Assembly (NCBI RefSeq): GCF_040833955.1
Contig: NZ_CP162133.1
Coordinates: 124,001-188,000, forward strand
Direction: 5' to 3'
From: Leptospira sp. WS60.C2
GTDB lineage: Bacteria; Spirochaetota; Leptospiria; Leptospirales; Leptospiraceae
Length of the DNA: 64,000 bases
Part shown: piece by piece, positions 43,789-53,139 of the stretch
How positions within the stretch are numbered: the first letter of the stretch is position 1
Layout: every line of letters starts with the position of its first letter
Notes under the pieces: generated by a model
Database searches by the model: none
What the model was told of the DNA's origin: nothing
What the model saw: the letters and a program-made list of their open reading frames with translations, nothing else
Position numbers and translations under genes: made by a program

Positions 43789-45310
43789 AATTCAAACAAG
43801 GTGCTGGAATTTGATCATGTTTACCATTGAAACTATGTCGAAACGACTCTAATCCTCGGCTCCATACAGTGGAAAGGGATTCTGTTAAAAGATTTCCAAT
43901 GATATTGGTTTGGTTTTGTTTGCAGATAGAAACATCACCATTCACAGAAAGATTGATATCACGTGTTAGATGCCAACAAAAATCACGGTGGATCGGAGTT
44001 AAATCACTCACTCTTCTTTCTGGTAACTTATCGGCAAAACGATTGTATTTCTGCAGAATGATATTGATGCCTTTTTTTTCAAATAGTGTAAAATAGGGAT
44101 CAATTTCCTCTTCTACTTCTTTCATTTTGATCATTTGCACATAAAGCGAGTTTTGCGGTAAAATCTTGGATAAACTATCAACAGCTGAGATTACTTCCGA
44201 TAGCCCTTTTTTTCCATACAGAGTTTGGTAAGTCTCTTCACTCAGTGTGGTCAAATTGACGATGATACAAAGTTTTTCTTTTTGTTGGTTGTTGAGTTCA
44301 TTGATCAGAGATATCAAAACATTCACATTTTTGTATAGAGCTGTCTCAATGATGAGTTCCTTTAGTTGTTCAAGTTTCAGAATCTCTTTTACAACGGAAG
44401 GAAAGTTTGGATGTAATAGTGGTTCTCCATTTCCCGACAAACTGATGGTGATCGGTGAATGGAGCGATGTTTGTAACTCCTTACAAATCTTGTCGGTCGA
44501 TTCTAAAGAAACAAAACTTCCATCGTTGGACTTGTCTACGAACTCACGAGGACAAAAGATACAGGACAATTCACATCCTTTATAAATTTCCCACTCAAGA
44601 TAAGATGGAAAACTTCGAAACAACTCTGGATGTTCTTTGAGAATGGAATGTAAACTTTCATAAGGGATTTCGTCAGCAATTTTCATCAATCCTTGGATGA
44701 GAACTTTGGAACGTGTCGAGTTGTAACGGAAATCCAATCGAAGTTGTCGTAAATCGGGAGATTGGAAAAAAATATCTACATCATATTGGTTGATATTTTT
44801 CAGAAAAAAAGCATGAATATCAGTTGTCAGTTGGTCAGGTAAGGAACTTAAAAATTCTCTTGTAATAACAGTTGGAATCAATCCAGGGGGAATATTTTCA
44901 GAATAGGAATACTGGCTAAAAAAGTTTTTATGTCGGTTCCAAATTGTTTCCGTTAACTTTGGATTCAGAATCGGTGAAATTCCCGTAAAATATAAAAAAC
45001 ATACTTCATCCCATTCGGGATCTTTGAACCGAGATTCTGGAAGTAACTTACCTATTTCTTTGATGAGTTCAATTTCTGAAGGAATGGACTCATATAAAAC
45101 TAAGAATTTTGCAAAAGATGATCCATCTAATTTCGATTTGATGATCTGGGAAACATTGATATGAATGATCAGATTTGGAAATACTTTGTGTAGTTTGTTC
45201 ACAAAGGATTCAAACAGTTTAGTTTCAAAATTGGATTCCAAAAATGAAACCGATTGTTTGTCTAAATAAACAACCGCAAAACTAGGATTATATTCTTTAC
45301 GGTTTATCAT
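43760..45310 (-). CDS. Spirochaete-type radical SAM/SPASM protein
   Basis: The 516-residue protein matches the spiro-SPASM type. Residues about 238-440 are a radical SAM core with CELSCIFC (Cys246, Cys250, Cys253 binding the 4Fe-4S cluster) and LSGNGEPLLHPNF. The C-terminal SPASM part has FCWHLTRDINLSVNGDVSICKQ, LTESLSTVW and PAPCLNCDEW for extra clusters. Residues 1-170 look like a decayed SpsF-like domain (FTGISPILNPKL aligns with ADNPFIDIDAV next door) without its catalytic motif. The substrate is unknown. Start and upstream stop overlap (TAATG). Confidence 0.85.
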   Translation of the reverse strand: MINRKEYNPSFAVVYLDKQSVSFLESNFETKLFESFVNKLHKVFPNLIIHINVSQIIKSKLDGSSFAKFLVLYESIPSEIELIKEIGKLLPESRFKDPEWDEVCFLYFTGISPILNPKLTETIWNRHKNFFSQYSYSENIPPGLIPTVITREFLSSLPDQLTTDIHAFFLKNINQYDVDIFFQSPDLRQLRLDFRYNSTRSKVLIQGLMKIADEIPYESLHSILKEHPELFRSFPSYLEWEIYKGCELSCIFCPREFVDKSNDGSFVSLESTDKICKELQTSLHSPITISLSGNGEPLLHPNFPSVVKEILKLEQLKELIIETALYKNVNVLISLINELNNQQKEKLCIIVNLTTLSEETYQTLYGKKGLSEVISAVDSLSKILPQNSLYVQMIKMKEVEEEIDPYFTLFEKKGINIILQKYNRFADKLPERRVSDLTPIHRDFCWHLTRDINLSVNGDVSICKQNQTNIIGNLLTESLSTVWSRGLESFRHSFNGKHDQIPAPCLNCDEWYTFNA

Positions 45311-46362
45311 TAATCTGAATTGTATTTTTCTTCTGGATTACTAATATTGTGTTCTTTGATGTAGATTGGATCAAAGACAGTGATAGACGTATTTTTTCTT
45401 GTGGCGTTCACCCATTCTTCAAATGAAGTTTGTTCTTTTTCTCGGAACAAAAATCCTTGGATCCCTTTTCGAACAGCGTCAAGTGGAGTGGGGCGCATTC
45501 CTTCAATGTAAACTAAACAATAACGTTTACGATCATCACGAAATACGTCTGAAAATTTTCCTTGTCCACCAACTTGCGCTAATACTGAAGCTGTGGTCGG
45601 TTGTGTTTTATACAATTCGAATGTAGGAACATAATTTACAAGTCCACCATTCAATCGGTAACGAGACTCGTTTCTTGGACCTGAGGCCACTAGTTTAAAA
45701 AAAGAGGGATCTTGTAGGGATTTGTTTCGAATCTCTGTAAGTTCGTTAAACAAACGAGATTCTTCTTCAATCGAACCATTGGCAGGTGAAAACACAAGTT
45801 CTCGAAACTTAAATTCATTTCCTACTTTTGCTTTGTTTTTGTTATACCAAGATTGGATCTCCTGTTCAGAAGGAAGAGGAGGGCTTACTTTGATTTGTAA
45901 AAGTTGCCCCTTTTTGATCTGGTAAGGAAGGTCATCTAACCATATATCATAAGGAAGATTGAATTGAGCTTGGACTGATTTTTTAAACTGTTCCAAGTCA
46001 CTGATTCCTTGCGCTTCCATCCTTTTTTGAATTTCTGCCTCAATTCGTTTTTCATTGACTTGGATGGATTCTTCTTCTGCGACAATATCAACAACGACTC
46101 GATCGATTAAAAAATCGATTACTTGTGAATGCAGAGAGCCTTTTTTGCGATAATTTGGAAAAAATCGGGAGAGGTTTTTATAACGCTCTACACCTTCTTC
46201 GTAATCCAATGTTGAAATGGATTTGTTACCAACAATGGCAATGACTGCGTTGAGAGACTCGTAAGAGCCTAATGGTTTTGTTGGAACGACTGTGATTGAA
46301 AAACAAACAACCGCAGCAAAAACGAAAACGAAGTTATGCGAGATTCGATTTTTTTTTTGCAT
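45310..46362 (-). CDS. SurA-like periplasmic chaperone / PPIase
   Basis: SurA-type proteins escort outer-membrane proteins. The 350-residue protein has a signal segment (about 9-33), the SurA N-terminal domain (NAVIAIVGNKSISTLDYEEGVERYKNL, VIDFLIDRVVVDIVAEEESIQVNEKRIEAEIQKRM; shortened), then a parvulin-like region (EFKFRELVFSPANGS, GLVNYVPTFELYK, GKFSDVFRDDRKRYCLVYIEG; about 185-290). The parvulin catalytic residues are not obvious, so isomerase activity is doubtful. It is the second gene after lysC in the run. Confidence 0.83.
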   Translation of the reverse strand: MQKKNRISHNFVFVFAAVVCFSITVVPTKPLGSYESLNAVIAIVGNKSISTLDYEEGVERYKNLSRFFPNYRKKGSLHSQVIDFLIDRVVVDIVAEEESIQVNEKRIEAEIQKRMEAQGISDLEQFKKSVQAQFNLPYDIWLDDLPYQIKKGQLLQIKVSPPLPSEQEIQSWYNKNKAKVGNEFKFRELVFSPANGSIEEESRLFNELTEIRNKSLQDPSFFKLVASGPRNESRYRLNGGLVNYVPTFELYKTQPTTASVLAQVGGQGKFSDVFRDDRKRYCLVYIEGMRPTPLDAVRKGIQGFLFREKEQTSFEEWVNATRKNTSITVFDPIYIKEHNISNPEEKYNSD

Positions 46363-46374
46363 ACGGTCAAAAGT

Positions 46375-47589
46375 TTACCCAATAAAGGTAGAGTGTAAAG
46401 CTTTTACTGCATCTTCTGCTTGGTTTTGTTTGATGACGCAGGAAATTTTGATCTCCGATGTAGAAATCATCTCAATGTTGATATTCTTTTCTGCTAAAGA
46501 TTGGAACATCTTTGCTGCAACACCCACATGGGATTTCATCCCAACACCCACTGCAGATACGATAGAAATGTCTTCGTCAATCTCTGCTTTTCCGTTACCG
46601 TGTTCCTTCGCATAAGATTCTATGATAGGTTTTGCGGCAGCAATGTCTTTTTTCGCAACTGTAAAAGAAATGGTGTTAATTCCGTTTCTAGGGGAGGATT
46701 GAACAATGACGTCTACAATGACATCTTTGTTGGCAAGTTGAGTGAAAAGATCGGCTGCGATTCCTGGTTTGTCTTTCACGTCTGCAATGGTTACACGTGC
46801 TTGGTCCCCTTTCGCAGTTACTCCACTCACTTTCATTTTTTCCATAATTTTATCCTCACTCATTACTAACGTTCCCGGTTTATCGTGGAAACTAGATCGA
46901 ACGTGGATCACCACGTTATAATTCATACCCAACTCAACACTTCTGGAATGTAGAACGCCTGCTCCGAGGCTTGCAAGTTCCAACATTTCTTCATATGTGA
47001 TTTGTTTGTGCATTTTTGCTGTTGGAATCTTTCTTGGGTCAGCCGTGTAAACACCATCGACATCGGTGTAAATTTCACATTCATCGGCTCCTAAGGCTGC
47101 CGCAAGCGCCACCGCAGAAGTATCACTTCCTCCACGACCTAATGTGACAATGTTTTCATCTTTGTCGATCCCTTGAAAACCAGCGACAATGACCACCTTG
47201 CCTTTGTTAAAGGCTTCGTCGATTCTTGATCTGTCGATCATTTCGATTTTTCCATTGGAGAAGTTTCCATCGGTTAAAATCTTTAATTGAGAACCAGTGA
47301 AGGACTGAGCAGGAACTCCCAACTCATTGAGAGCAATCGCAAGTAAGGCGATGGAGACCTGTTCTCCAGTGGAGAGTAACATGTCCATTTCCCGTTTTGG
47401 GGGATTTTTCGAAATTTGGTCAGCAAGGTCTACTAATTCGTCCGTAGTATGTCCCATTGCAGAAACAACAACAGCCACTTTTTGGCCTTCATCGTGGTAA
47501 CGTTTAATCCGTTTGGCCACGTTTTTAATTTTAGTGGTGTCACCAACTGAGGTTCCACCGTATTTTTGGACAACGATTTTCGATGACAT
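46375..47589 (-). CDS. lysC: Aspartate kinase
   Basis: Aspartokinase phosphorylates aspartate, the first step to lysine, threonine, methionine and diaminopimelate. The 404-residue monofunctional enzyme has [11 protein letters not shown] (ATP/Asp site), [46 protein letters not shown] and [13 protein letters not shown], followed by two ACT domains (from about 260; [19 protein letters not shown]). It may head the leftward run with the surA-like gene. It is divergent from the desaturase. Confidence 0.96.
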   Translation of the reverse strand: MSSKIVVQKYGGTSVGDTTKIKNVAKRIKRYHDEGQKVAVVVSAMGHTTDELVDLADQISKNPPKREMDMLLSTGEQVSIALLAIALNELGVPAQSFTGSQLKILTDGNFSNGKIEMIDRSRIDEAFNKGKVVIVAGFQGIDKDENIVTLGRGGSDTSAVALAAALGADECEIYTDVDGVYTADPRKIPTAKMHKQITYEEMLELASLGAGVLHSRSVELGMNYNVVIHVRSSFHDKPGTLVMSEDKIMEKMKVSGVTAKGDQARVTIADVKDKPGIAADLFTQLANKDVIVDVIVQSSPRNGINTISFTVAKKDIAAAKPIIESYAKEHGNGKAEIDEDISIVSAVGVGMKSHVGVAAKMFQSLAEKNINIEMISTSEIKISCVIKQNQAEDAVKALHSTFIG

Positions 47590-47691
47590 GGGTATATGGA
47601 CAAGCTAGGAGAGGCAAATCGGGAATCAAGTAGAATGAATTTTTTTGCAACCAAACGAGTTGGGAGGACTCAAATAAGTATAGGTTATTGA

Positions 47692-48627
47692 ATGAATTCT
47701 GCGTCTCCCCCCGTTGAACCTGTCGTCAAAGAACAGGCTCCTTTACTTTTCCTCATTTTATTTTTTCTTGTACAAGCGACTGTCTTAACGGTGTTTACCG
47801 TGCCATTTTCATGGACTTTGGTTTGGGTTGCCGTGGGTTCTTATTTTCTCCGCATGTTTGGCATTACGGGTGCTTACCATCGCTATTTTTCTCATGCGTC
47901 TTTTAAAACTTCGCGAGTGTTCCAATTTATTTTGGCTTGGATCGGGTCTATGGCTATGCAGAAAGGTGCACTATGGTGGGCCGCTCATCACAGAAACCAT
48001 CATAAGTATTCCGATACGGAAAAAGACATCCACTCTCCTAGTCGTAAGGGATTTTGGTATTCTCATATGTTTTGGTTCTTGCGAGATGATTACAACGATT
48101 ACGAAGCAAAACTCATTCCGGATTTCTACAAATACCCAGAACTTAGATGGATTGATCGAAATCATTGGATTCCACCCTTAACGTATGCAATCCTTCTATA
48201 TGCGATTGGTGGTTGGGCATGGTTGGTGTATGGTTATGCCGTTTCTACCTTCATTTTAGGACATGCAACTTGGACCATCAATTCCCTTTCTCATGTGTAT
48301 GGTTCAGTTCGTTATGATTCCAGAGACACTAGTAAAAACAATGTTTGGTTAGCACTTCTCACCATGGGAGAAGGTTGGCACAATAATCACCATTACTACT
48401 GTTCGTCGGTAAACCAAGGTTTCTATTGGTACGAAATTGATGTAACTTATTACATTTTAAAAGTACTGAGTTGGTTCGGTATTGTTTGGGATTTAAAAAA
48501 ACCTCCCAAAAAAGTTTTGGATGAAGGGATCAATCGCGACCGAGCGAAAAAAGAAGAATTGTTAGCTGCCCGAAAAAATAAAGCCGAGGCAAAACAGAAA
48601 AAGAAAGTGGAAGTGTTGTCCGCGTAG
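47692..48627 (+). CDS. Acyl-CoA-type fatty acid desaturase
   Basis: Membrane delta-9-type desaturases insert a double bond using a di-iron centre. The 311-residue protein has four hydrophobic helices and the three His boxes: HRYFSH, HRNHH and GEGWHNNHH. The C-terminus is Lys/Ala-rich. An AGGTTATTG stretch precedes the ATG; an upstream GGGAGGA is too far to be the ribosome site. It fits membrane-fluidity control. It converges on the next gene with 6 bases between. Confidence 0.94.
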   Translation: MNSASPPVEPVVKEQAPLLFLILFFLVQATVLTVFTVPFSWTLVWVAVGSYFLRMFGITGAYHRYFSHASFKTSRVFQFILAWIGSMAMQKGALWWAAHHRNHHKYSDTEKDIHSPSRKGFWYSHMFWFLRDDYNDYEAKLIPDFYKYPELRWIDRNHWIPPLTYAILLYAIGGWAWLVYGYAVSTFILGHATWTINSLSHVYGSVRYDSRDTSKNNVWLALLTMGEGWHNNHHYYCSSVNQGFYWYEIDVTYYILKVLSWFGIVWDLKKPPKKVLDEGINRDRAKKEELLAARKNKAEAKQKKKVEVLSA

Positions 48628-48633
48628 TCTTTT

Positions 48634-49137
48634 TTATACCCCCAATCGTTTGCGTATATCTGCTGGGATACTTTGAATGGAATCGTATCTCTTTTTCTTT
48701 CCACCTGGCAGAGATACGTAATAAAAACCGTTGATCATTTCCAAAAAATAATCCTCTCCTTTTTCCCCTAACGAACGATTGTCGAGTTCCTTAACCATCT
48801 TCTGATATTTTGATGGTAGGAGATTCCAATTCATATAATTCGTCACAACACCTTGGTCATTGACGGTATAAGCACCGTCTTGGTGTAAAATTTTTGTGCC
48901 ATTGTAATCGAATATTTCCATCACCTTGAGGTTGTTATCTTTTGGTGATTTGGAATCTTTTTTAGGTTTGGTGTCTTTACCACGAACGAAATCTTCCGCA
49001 TTTCCTTTTGTTTTGGAATTTGCTGTTGATTCTTTTTTTCTGAGTTTTCCAAAGAGAATTAAAAATACTCCGGCAAGTCCAAGCGCTGCAAATAGAAAGA
49101 TTTCCGCAGTCGATAAATCAAATAAGTAACGTAACAT
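48634..49137 (-). CDS. Unknown single-helix membrane protein
   Basis: The 167-residue protein has one N-terminal helix (LSTAEIFLFAALGLAGVFLILFG, about 8-30), a Lys-rich linker (KKESTANSKTKGN, GKDTKPKKDSKSPKDNN) and a soluble C-terminal part with FDYNGTKILHQDGAYTVNDQG and IPADIRKRLGV. The family is not recognised. It lies 2 bases after the lipoprotein gene upstream and is likely in an operon with it. Confidence 0.7.
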   Translation of the reverse strand: MLRYLFDLSTAEIFLFAALGLAGVFLILFGKLRKKESTANSKTKGNAEDFVRGKDTKPKKDSKSPKDNNLKVMEIFDYNGTKILHQDGAYTVNDQGVVTNYMNWNLLPSKYQKMVKELDNRSLGEKGEDYFLEMINGFYYVSLPGGKKKRYDSIQSIPADIRKRLGV

Positions 49138-49139
49138 AC

Positions 49140-49448
49140 CTAACGAAAACTGGTTCCAATCACCTTGCAGGAATCAGGAACATAACCTTCGGTAATCCAT
49201 TGCGGGCAAGTTGTCAGTTCGATGGCCCGAAAACAAAGTTTAGCATCATCAATCTTGACTCTACCTAATGCAAGGGAGCCTGGTAATTTATTGGATCCAC
49301 ACGCCGAGTTTTTGAGTGCATACGTTTCGAAGATCTTTTGATTTCCTTCTTGGGCAGAATAAAATAAGTCGTCCCGATTTTGAATGCATTGGAACAAAAC
49401 ACCATAGATAAATGTTGCTAAGAACAAGGAGAGATATTTGAAATTCAT
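49140..49448 (-). CDS. Small lipoprotein
   Basis: The 102-residue protein has a signal peptide and lipobox-like YGVLFQC (Cys21). The mature part has four further Cys (SACGSN, KLCFRA, TTCPQW, DSCKVI). The family is unknown. It overlaps the upstream lipoprotein gene by 4 bases (ATGA). Confidence 0.72.
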   Translation of the reverse strand: MNFKYLSLFLATFIYGVLFQCIQNRDDLFYSAQEGNQKIFETYALKNSACGSNKLPGSLALGRVKIDDAKLCFRAIELTTCPQWITEGYVPDSCKVIGTSFR

Positions 49449-49996
49449 CGTTTGAGTTTGATCCGAGACACTTCCCGAACAGGGAGAGGGATTTTTCCAA
49501 ACATACTATCCACTAACACAGTGCCATAGATTTCAAACTCTGCATCTTCCCCTCTTTGTGCCGCTTCATTTAGTTTTTTAGCAAGAACAAGTAATTTGGG
49601 AAGGATGGATGTCTTTTGTTCCGGGACAAGTTTTAAAACCACCGTTGTTTCAGAGTTTGGTTCCACTTCGACTGGACTTTGGTTTTGCAGTTTACCGATG
49701 TATTCCTTCCCTTGGGTTGTAATAAGTTCTAAGTCTAAATCGAATTGGTAAAGACTTACCTTCGTTGGATTAGGATTCATCACCGAAATTTGTGGATACA
49801 AATCTAACAATGGAATCAAAGGAAAATTTGGATTTGGTTTTAGATCGACTCGAACGTCTACCAAATCAAACTTACATGCCTTTAAACTTTCCAAATTTTT
49901 TTTGGTATCACTGATACAGTTTTGGAAACCAAAAAATAGTAAAAATTGGATTTGAAAGAAAAGAAAACTTTTACGGACCAAAAACAACCTTCCCAT
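49445..49996 (-). CDS. LEA14-like lipoprotein
   Basis: The 183-residue protein has a hydrophobic leader ending in GFQNC (Cys27). The mature domain resembles the LEA type-2 / WHy fold: VDVRVDLKPNPNF, ISVMNPNPTKVSLYQFDLDLEL, SPVEVEPNSETTVVLKL and a final beta strand. Such domains bind lipid or peptide partners. The start is uncertain: ATG 49996 overlaps the reductase gene by 26 bases, while a TTG at 49981 has a GGAAGG site five bases before it and gives a cleaner signal peptide. Confidence 0.72.
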   Translation of the reverse strand: MGRLFLVRKSFLFFQIQFLLFFGFQNCISDTKKNLESLKACKFDLVDVRVDLKPNPNFPLIPLLDLYPQISVMNPNPTKVSLYQFDLDLELITTQGKEYIGKLQNQSPVEVEPNSETTVVLKLVPEQKTSILPKLLVLAKKLNEAAQRGEDAEFEIYGTVLVDSMFGKIPLPVREVSRIKLKR

Positions 49997-50951
49997 CTGT
50001 CATGTGTTGTTTATAAAACTCCAAACCTTCGTTGAAGTCTTCGAAAGGAAATCTTCGATTGATTTTCGTTTGGAAAACAGTTTTTAAATACGTTTGTGCT
50101 TCTTTTGCTTGTTTTTGAAATTCTTCCAATCCAATTTCATAAATCCAAGAGGACAACCAAAAGCCTTCAATTTTTTTGTTTTGGAATAATATGATTCCAG
50201 AATTGACTGAGAATGGTTTTTCTGATAAGGCACCATAACAGATGAGTTTTGATCCATATGGCATACATTCCACAAGAGATTGCGCTGTATCTCCAGCGAC
50301 TGCATCGATTGCATAGGTAGCATTTAATTTTTTTGTGAGTTTGAATAAATCTTTTTGATAATTGGCTGAAGTGGAATTTAGAATGTGCTCTGCTCCAATT
50401 TCCTTTAAAGTATCTTCTTGTTCCTTTTTTCGCACAACATTGATTAAAGGGATTCCCTTCTCTTTACAGAGTCGAACTACCATTTTTCCAAGAGCACTCG
50501 CTGCTGCCGTTTGCACCATTGCTGCATGACCTTCTTTTTGACAACGGGAAACCATCGCCCATGCCGTCATTGGATTTACAAAAAAACTAGAGCCTTCGTC
50601 CAAGGTAACACCATCCACTAACGGTAAACAGTTTTCCTCGGTTGTGATCATATACTCAGCCCAAGTCCCATCATTTTGTGGTGCCACACAAGAAACTGCC
50701 ATTCCCACTTTGAGAGTTTTGATGGCGCTACCCACAGCATCAACGGTTCCACTCGCTTCAAAACCGGCCGATACAGGAGCTTTCTTCTTGAATCCGTACA
50801 AACCACGGATGAACATAAGATCCGATGGATTGATGGGTGAAAGGTGGATTTTGATCCTTACTTCGTTTTCTTTCGGAGTTGGAATTTCTTTTTCACGAAG
50901 TTCCAATTGTGGTTCGGATTCATCATATTTTAGGATGGTGACTGCTTTCAT
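49971..50951 (-). CDS. MDR-family NAD(P)H-dependent oxidoreductase
   Basis: Medium-chain reductases of the quinone-oxidoreductase/enoyl-reductase group lack the zinc site. From ATG 50951 (GGGACGAG upstream) the protein has 326 residues: IKIHLSPINPSDLMFIRGLYG, FEASGTVDAVGS, the nucleotide region VQTAAASALGKMVVRLCKEKG (AASALG in place of GxGxxG), and YAIDAVAGDT. The frame is open to 50987, but the MKAVTIL start is standard. It is divergent from the MCE gene, and their 5' ends may overlap if the reductase starts further up. Confidence 0.88.
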   Translation of the reverse strand: MKAVTILKYDESEPQLELREKEIPTPKENEVRIKIHLSPINPSDLMFIRGLYGFKKKAPVSAGFEASGTVDAVGSAIKTLKVGMAVSCVAPQNDGTWAEYMITTEENCLPLVDGVTLDEGSSFFVNPMTAWAMVSRCQKEGHAAMVQTAAASALGKMVVRLCKEKGIPLINVVRKKEQEDTLKEIGAEHILNSTSANYQKDLFKLTKKLNATYAIDAVAGDTAQSLVECMPYGSKLICYGALSEKPFSVNSGIILFQNKKIEGFWLSSWIYEIGLEEFQKQAKEAQTYLKTVFQTKINRRFPFEDFNEGLEFYKQHMTDGKVVFGP

Positions 50952-50980
50952 CTCGTCCCATTCACTCACGTAAAATCTGC

Positions 50981-51817
50981 TTGCCAACTCTTTCTTTTGA
51001 AGGAAAGTATTTTGAGTCTGCCGTGAAATCGAAAAAATTAAATCAGGAAACCATCACAGGTATCATTTTTTTTTCCGTTTTGGTTTTTGCCTTTTTCACA
51101 ACCGTCATTCAACCAGATAGACCTACCAAAAAATATCCATACCGCCTTTCTTTATTTTATTCACGGATTGATGGAATTAAAGAAGGAACGGAAGTTAGGA
51201 TTTTGGGAATTCAGAAAGGATATGTAGCTCACATTGATTCCAGGCCACTCATTGATGTTCCCGACAGAAGATTTTTAGATCATAACATGGATCATGCGAT
51301 TGAATTACACATTGCTTTGGAAGATCCACTTACGCTTTGGGATAACTATGAAGTTGATTTTCAGACAGTCACATTGTTCTCGGGAAGGATTATCAATATC
51401 AATCCTGGAAGTTCGGATGGAAAAAGGTCATTTTTCAAACCAACATTTCGAGAAGGGGAAAAAACACCTGATTATTTACCTTCTGCACGTTATTTTGATG
51501 ATTTTTTTAAAGCAACTTCTGCTACAATGGAAGAAAATCGTTCCGATCTTCGACAAATCACATTGGATTTTCGTTCCATCACCGATAAATTAAATCAATC
51601 AGAAGGTACGATTCCAAAAATCATTGGAAGTACCGAGATGTATGATGAACTTCTTGCGACAATCAAAGATGCAGAAACGATTGGAAAAGAAGGAAGGCGG
51701 TATATGGAAAGCTCAAGAAACTTAGAGAATACAATGCCAATACCGTTTTTAATTTCAGCATCATATTACGGCCGTACTACGCCGATTACTGGAAGAAGGA
51801 TAGGACCACAAGATTAA
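50981..51817 (+). CDS. MCE/MlaD-domain protein
   Basis: MCE proteins form lipid-transfer channels between membranes. The 278-residue protein has one N-terminal helix (ETITGIIFFSVLVFAFFTTVI, about 23-43) and an MCE domain (PYRLSLFYSRIDGIKEGTEVRILGIQKGYVAHI, VDFQTVTLFSGRIININPGS; shortened), then a helical tail. The start is TTG at 50981 or GTG at 51023. No MlaE permease or MlaF ATPase gene is adjacent. The stop overlaps the glycosyltransferase start (TAATG). Confidence 0.82.
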   Translation: MPTLSFEGKYFESAVKSKKLNQETITGIIFFSVLVFAFFTTVIQPDRPTKKYPYRLSLFYSRIDGIKEGTEVRILGIQKGYVAHIDSRPLIDVPDRRFLDHNMDHAIELHIALEDPLTLWDNYEVDFQTVTLFSGRIININPGSSDGKRSFFKPTFREGEKTPDYLPSARYFDDFFKATSATMEENRSDLRQITLDFRSITDKLNQSEGTIPKIIGSTEMYDELLATIKDAETIGKEGRRYMESSRNLENTMPIPFLISASYYGRTTPITGRRIGPQD

Positions 51818-52896
51818 TGAAAGTTGCGATTGTACATGATTGGCTGACAGGCATGCGAGGTGGGGAAGTGGTTCTGGATAGTATGCTAAAGGCATTTCCA
51901 GAAGCAGATTTATTCACACTCTTTTATACGAAAGGTAAATTAAACGCTAGAATCGAGGATCGTAAGATCACAACAGCCTTTACAAACAACTTGCCGTTCA
52001 AAGAAAAATACTATCGATACTATTTACCTTTGTTTCCGACTGCCATAGAAACTTTGGATTTAAAAGGATATGATGTAGTCATCAGTTCATCCCATTGTGT
52101 TGCAAAAGGTGTGATTCCCCATCCAGATACTTTCCATTTGAGTTACATTCATAGTCCCATGCGTTATGTTTGGGATATGTATTATGATTATTTTCCGGCT
52201 CGCAAAGGGTTTAAATTTTTCCTGTTACAAACCATCGCCAATTATTTAAGAACTTGGGATGCGGCATCTTCCAACCGAGTGGATTATTTTACATGTAACT
52301 CGCATTTTGTGGGAAGAAGAATTCAAAAATACTATCGTCGTGATTATAAAATCATTTACCCACCATGTTTGCCACAAGACTTTCGTGTGCATGATAATTC
52401 CAAAGATGATTATTATCTGATGGTGTCTGCATTTGCTCCTTATAAAAAAATTGACCTGGCAATTGAAGCGTTTCGTGAGAATGGAAAACCACTGATTCTT
52501 GTGGGTGGGGGCCAAGAAGAGGGCAAACTAGTCAAAAATTTACCAAAAAACATTCTTTGGAAAAAGGGACTCCCTCGCCAGGAAGTAATCGAACTCTACA
52601 AAAAAGCGCGAGGGTTTATTTTCCCGGGAATGGAGGACTTTGGAATCACACCTGTGGAATCCCAAGCCTACGCGACACCTGTCATCGCCTACGGAAAGGG
52701 TGGGGCCTTAGAATCGGTCAAAGAGGGGAAAACGGGGGTCTTTTTCCAGGAACAGACCGTAAAATCCTTAAATGATGCCATCAAACGGGCAGAAAAAATC
52801 CAATTCAAACGTTGGGATTTCCAAAATTCAATCAATCGATTCACGGAAGAAAAATTCGTAAGCGAAATTCGAAAGGTAGTCGATAGACATAAATAG
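51817..52896 (+). CDS. GT4-family glycosyltransferase
   Basis: The 359-residue protein is a GT-B retaining glycosyltransferase. The N-terminal half shows VAIVHDWLTGMRGGEVVLDSMLKAFP and DVVISSSHCVAKGVI. The C-terminal half has VSAFAPYKKIDLAIEAF, LILVGGGQEEGKL, and the donor site GFIFPGMEDFGITPVESQAYATPVIAYGKGGALE. The EDFGITPVE carries the conserved ExxxxxxxE pair. It probably acts on LPS or other surface glycans. It is upstream of flbD in the same direction (21-base gap). Confidence 0.92.
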   Translation: MKVAIVHDWLTGMRGGEVVLDSMLKAFPEADLFTLFYTKGKLNARIEDRKITTAFTNNLPFKEKYYRYYLPLFPTAIETLDLKGYDVVISSSHCVAKGVIPHPDTFHLSYIHSPMRYVWDMYYDYFPARKGFKFFLLQTIANYLRTWDAASSNRVDYFTCNSHFVGRRIQKYYRRDYKIIYPPCLPQDFRVHDNSKDDYYLMVSAFAPYKKIDLAIEAFRENGKPLILVGGGQEEGKLVKNLPKNILWKKGLPRQEVIELYKKARGFIFPGMEDFGITPVESQAYATPVIAYGKGGALESVKEGKTGVFFQEQTVKSLNDAIKRAEKIQFKRWDFQNSINRFTEEKFVSEIRKVVDRHK

Positions 52897-52917
52897 AAAT
52901 CTCTGAAGGGGGATCTC

Positions 52918-53136
52918 TTGGTCATTTTACATCGACTCAAAGGTGCGGAATTTGTTCTCAATGCAGATTTGATTGAGACCATTGAAGCAAATCCAGATAC
53001 GATCATCACTCTTGTGAATGAGAAGAAATTCATTGTACAAGAGACAGTGGCGGAAGTTGTGGAAAAAGTGGTAAACTACCAAACTAGGATCCACAATCTC
53101 CCCAGAGTGAATGATAAAAGGCCTGAGGAAACATAA
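52918..53136 (+). CDS. flbD: FlbD flagellar protein
   Basis: The 72-residue spirochaetal/firmicute FlbD (swrD-like) protein shows VILHRLKGAEFVLNADLIETIE and PDTIITLVNEKKFIVQETVAEVV. Its role is to help stator power or assembly, and it is typically found before motA. The start is TTG at 52918 with a strong GAAGGGGGA site about 5 bases upstream. It is separated from motA by 3 bases. Confidence 0.93.
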   Translation: MVILHRLKGAEFVLNADLIETIEANPDTIITLVNEKKFIVQETVAEVVEKVVNYQTRIHNLPRVNDKRPEET

Positions 53137-53139
53137 GAA

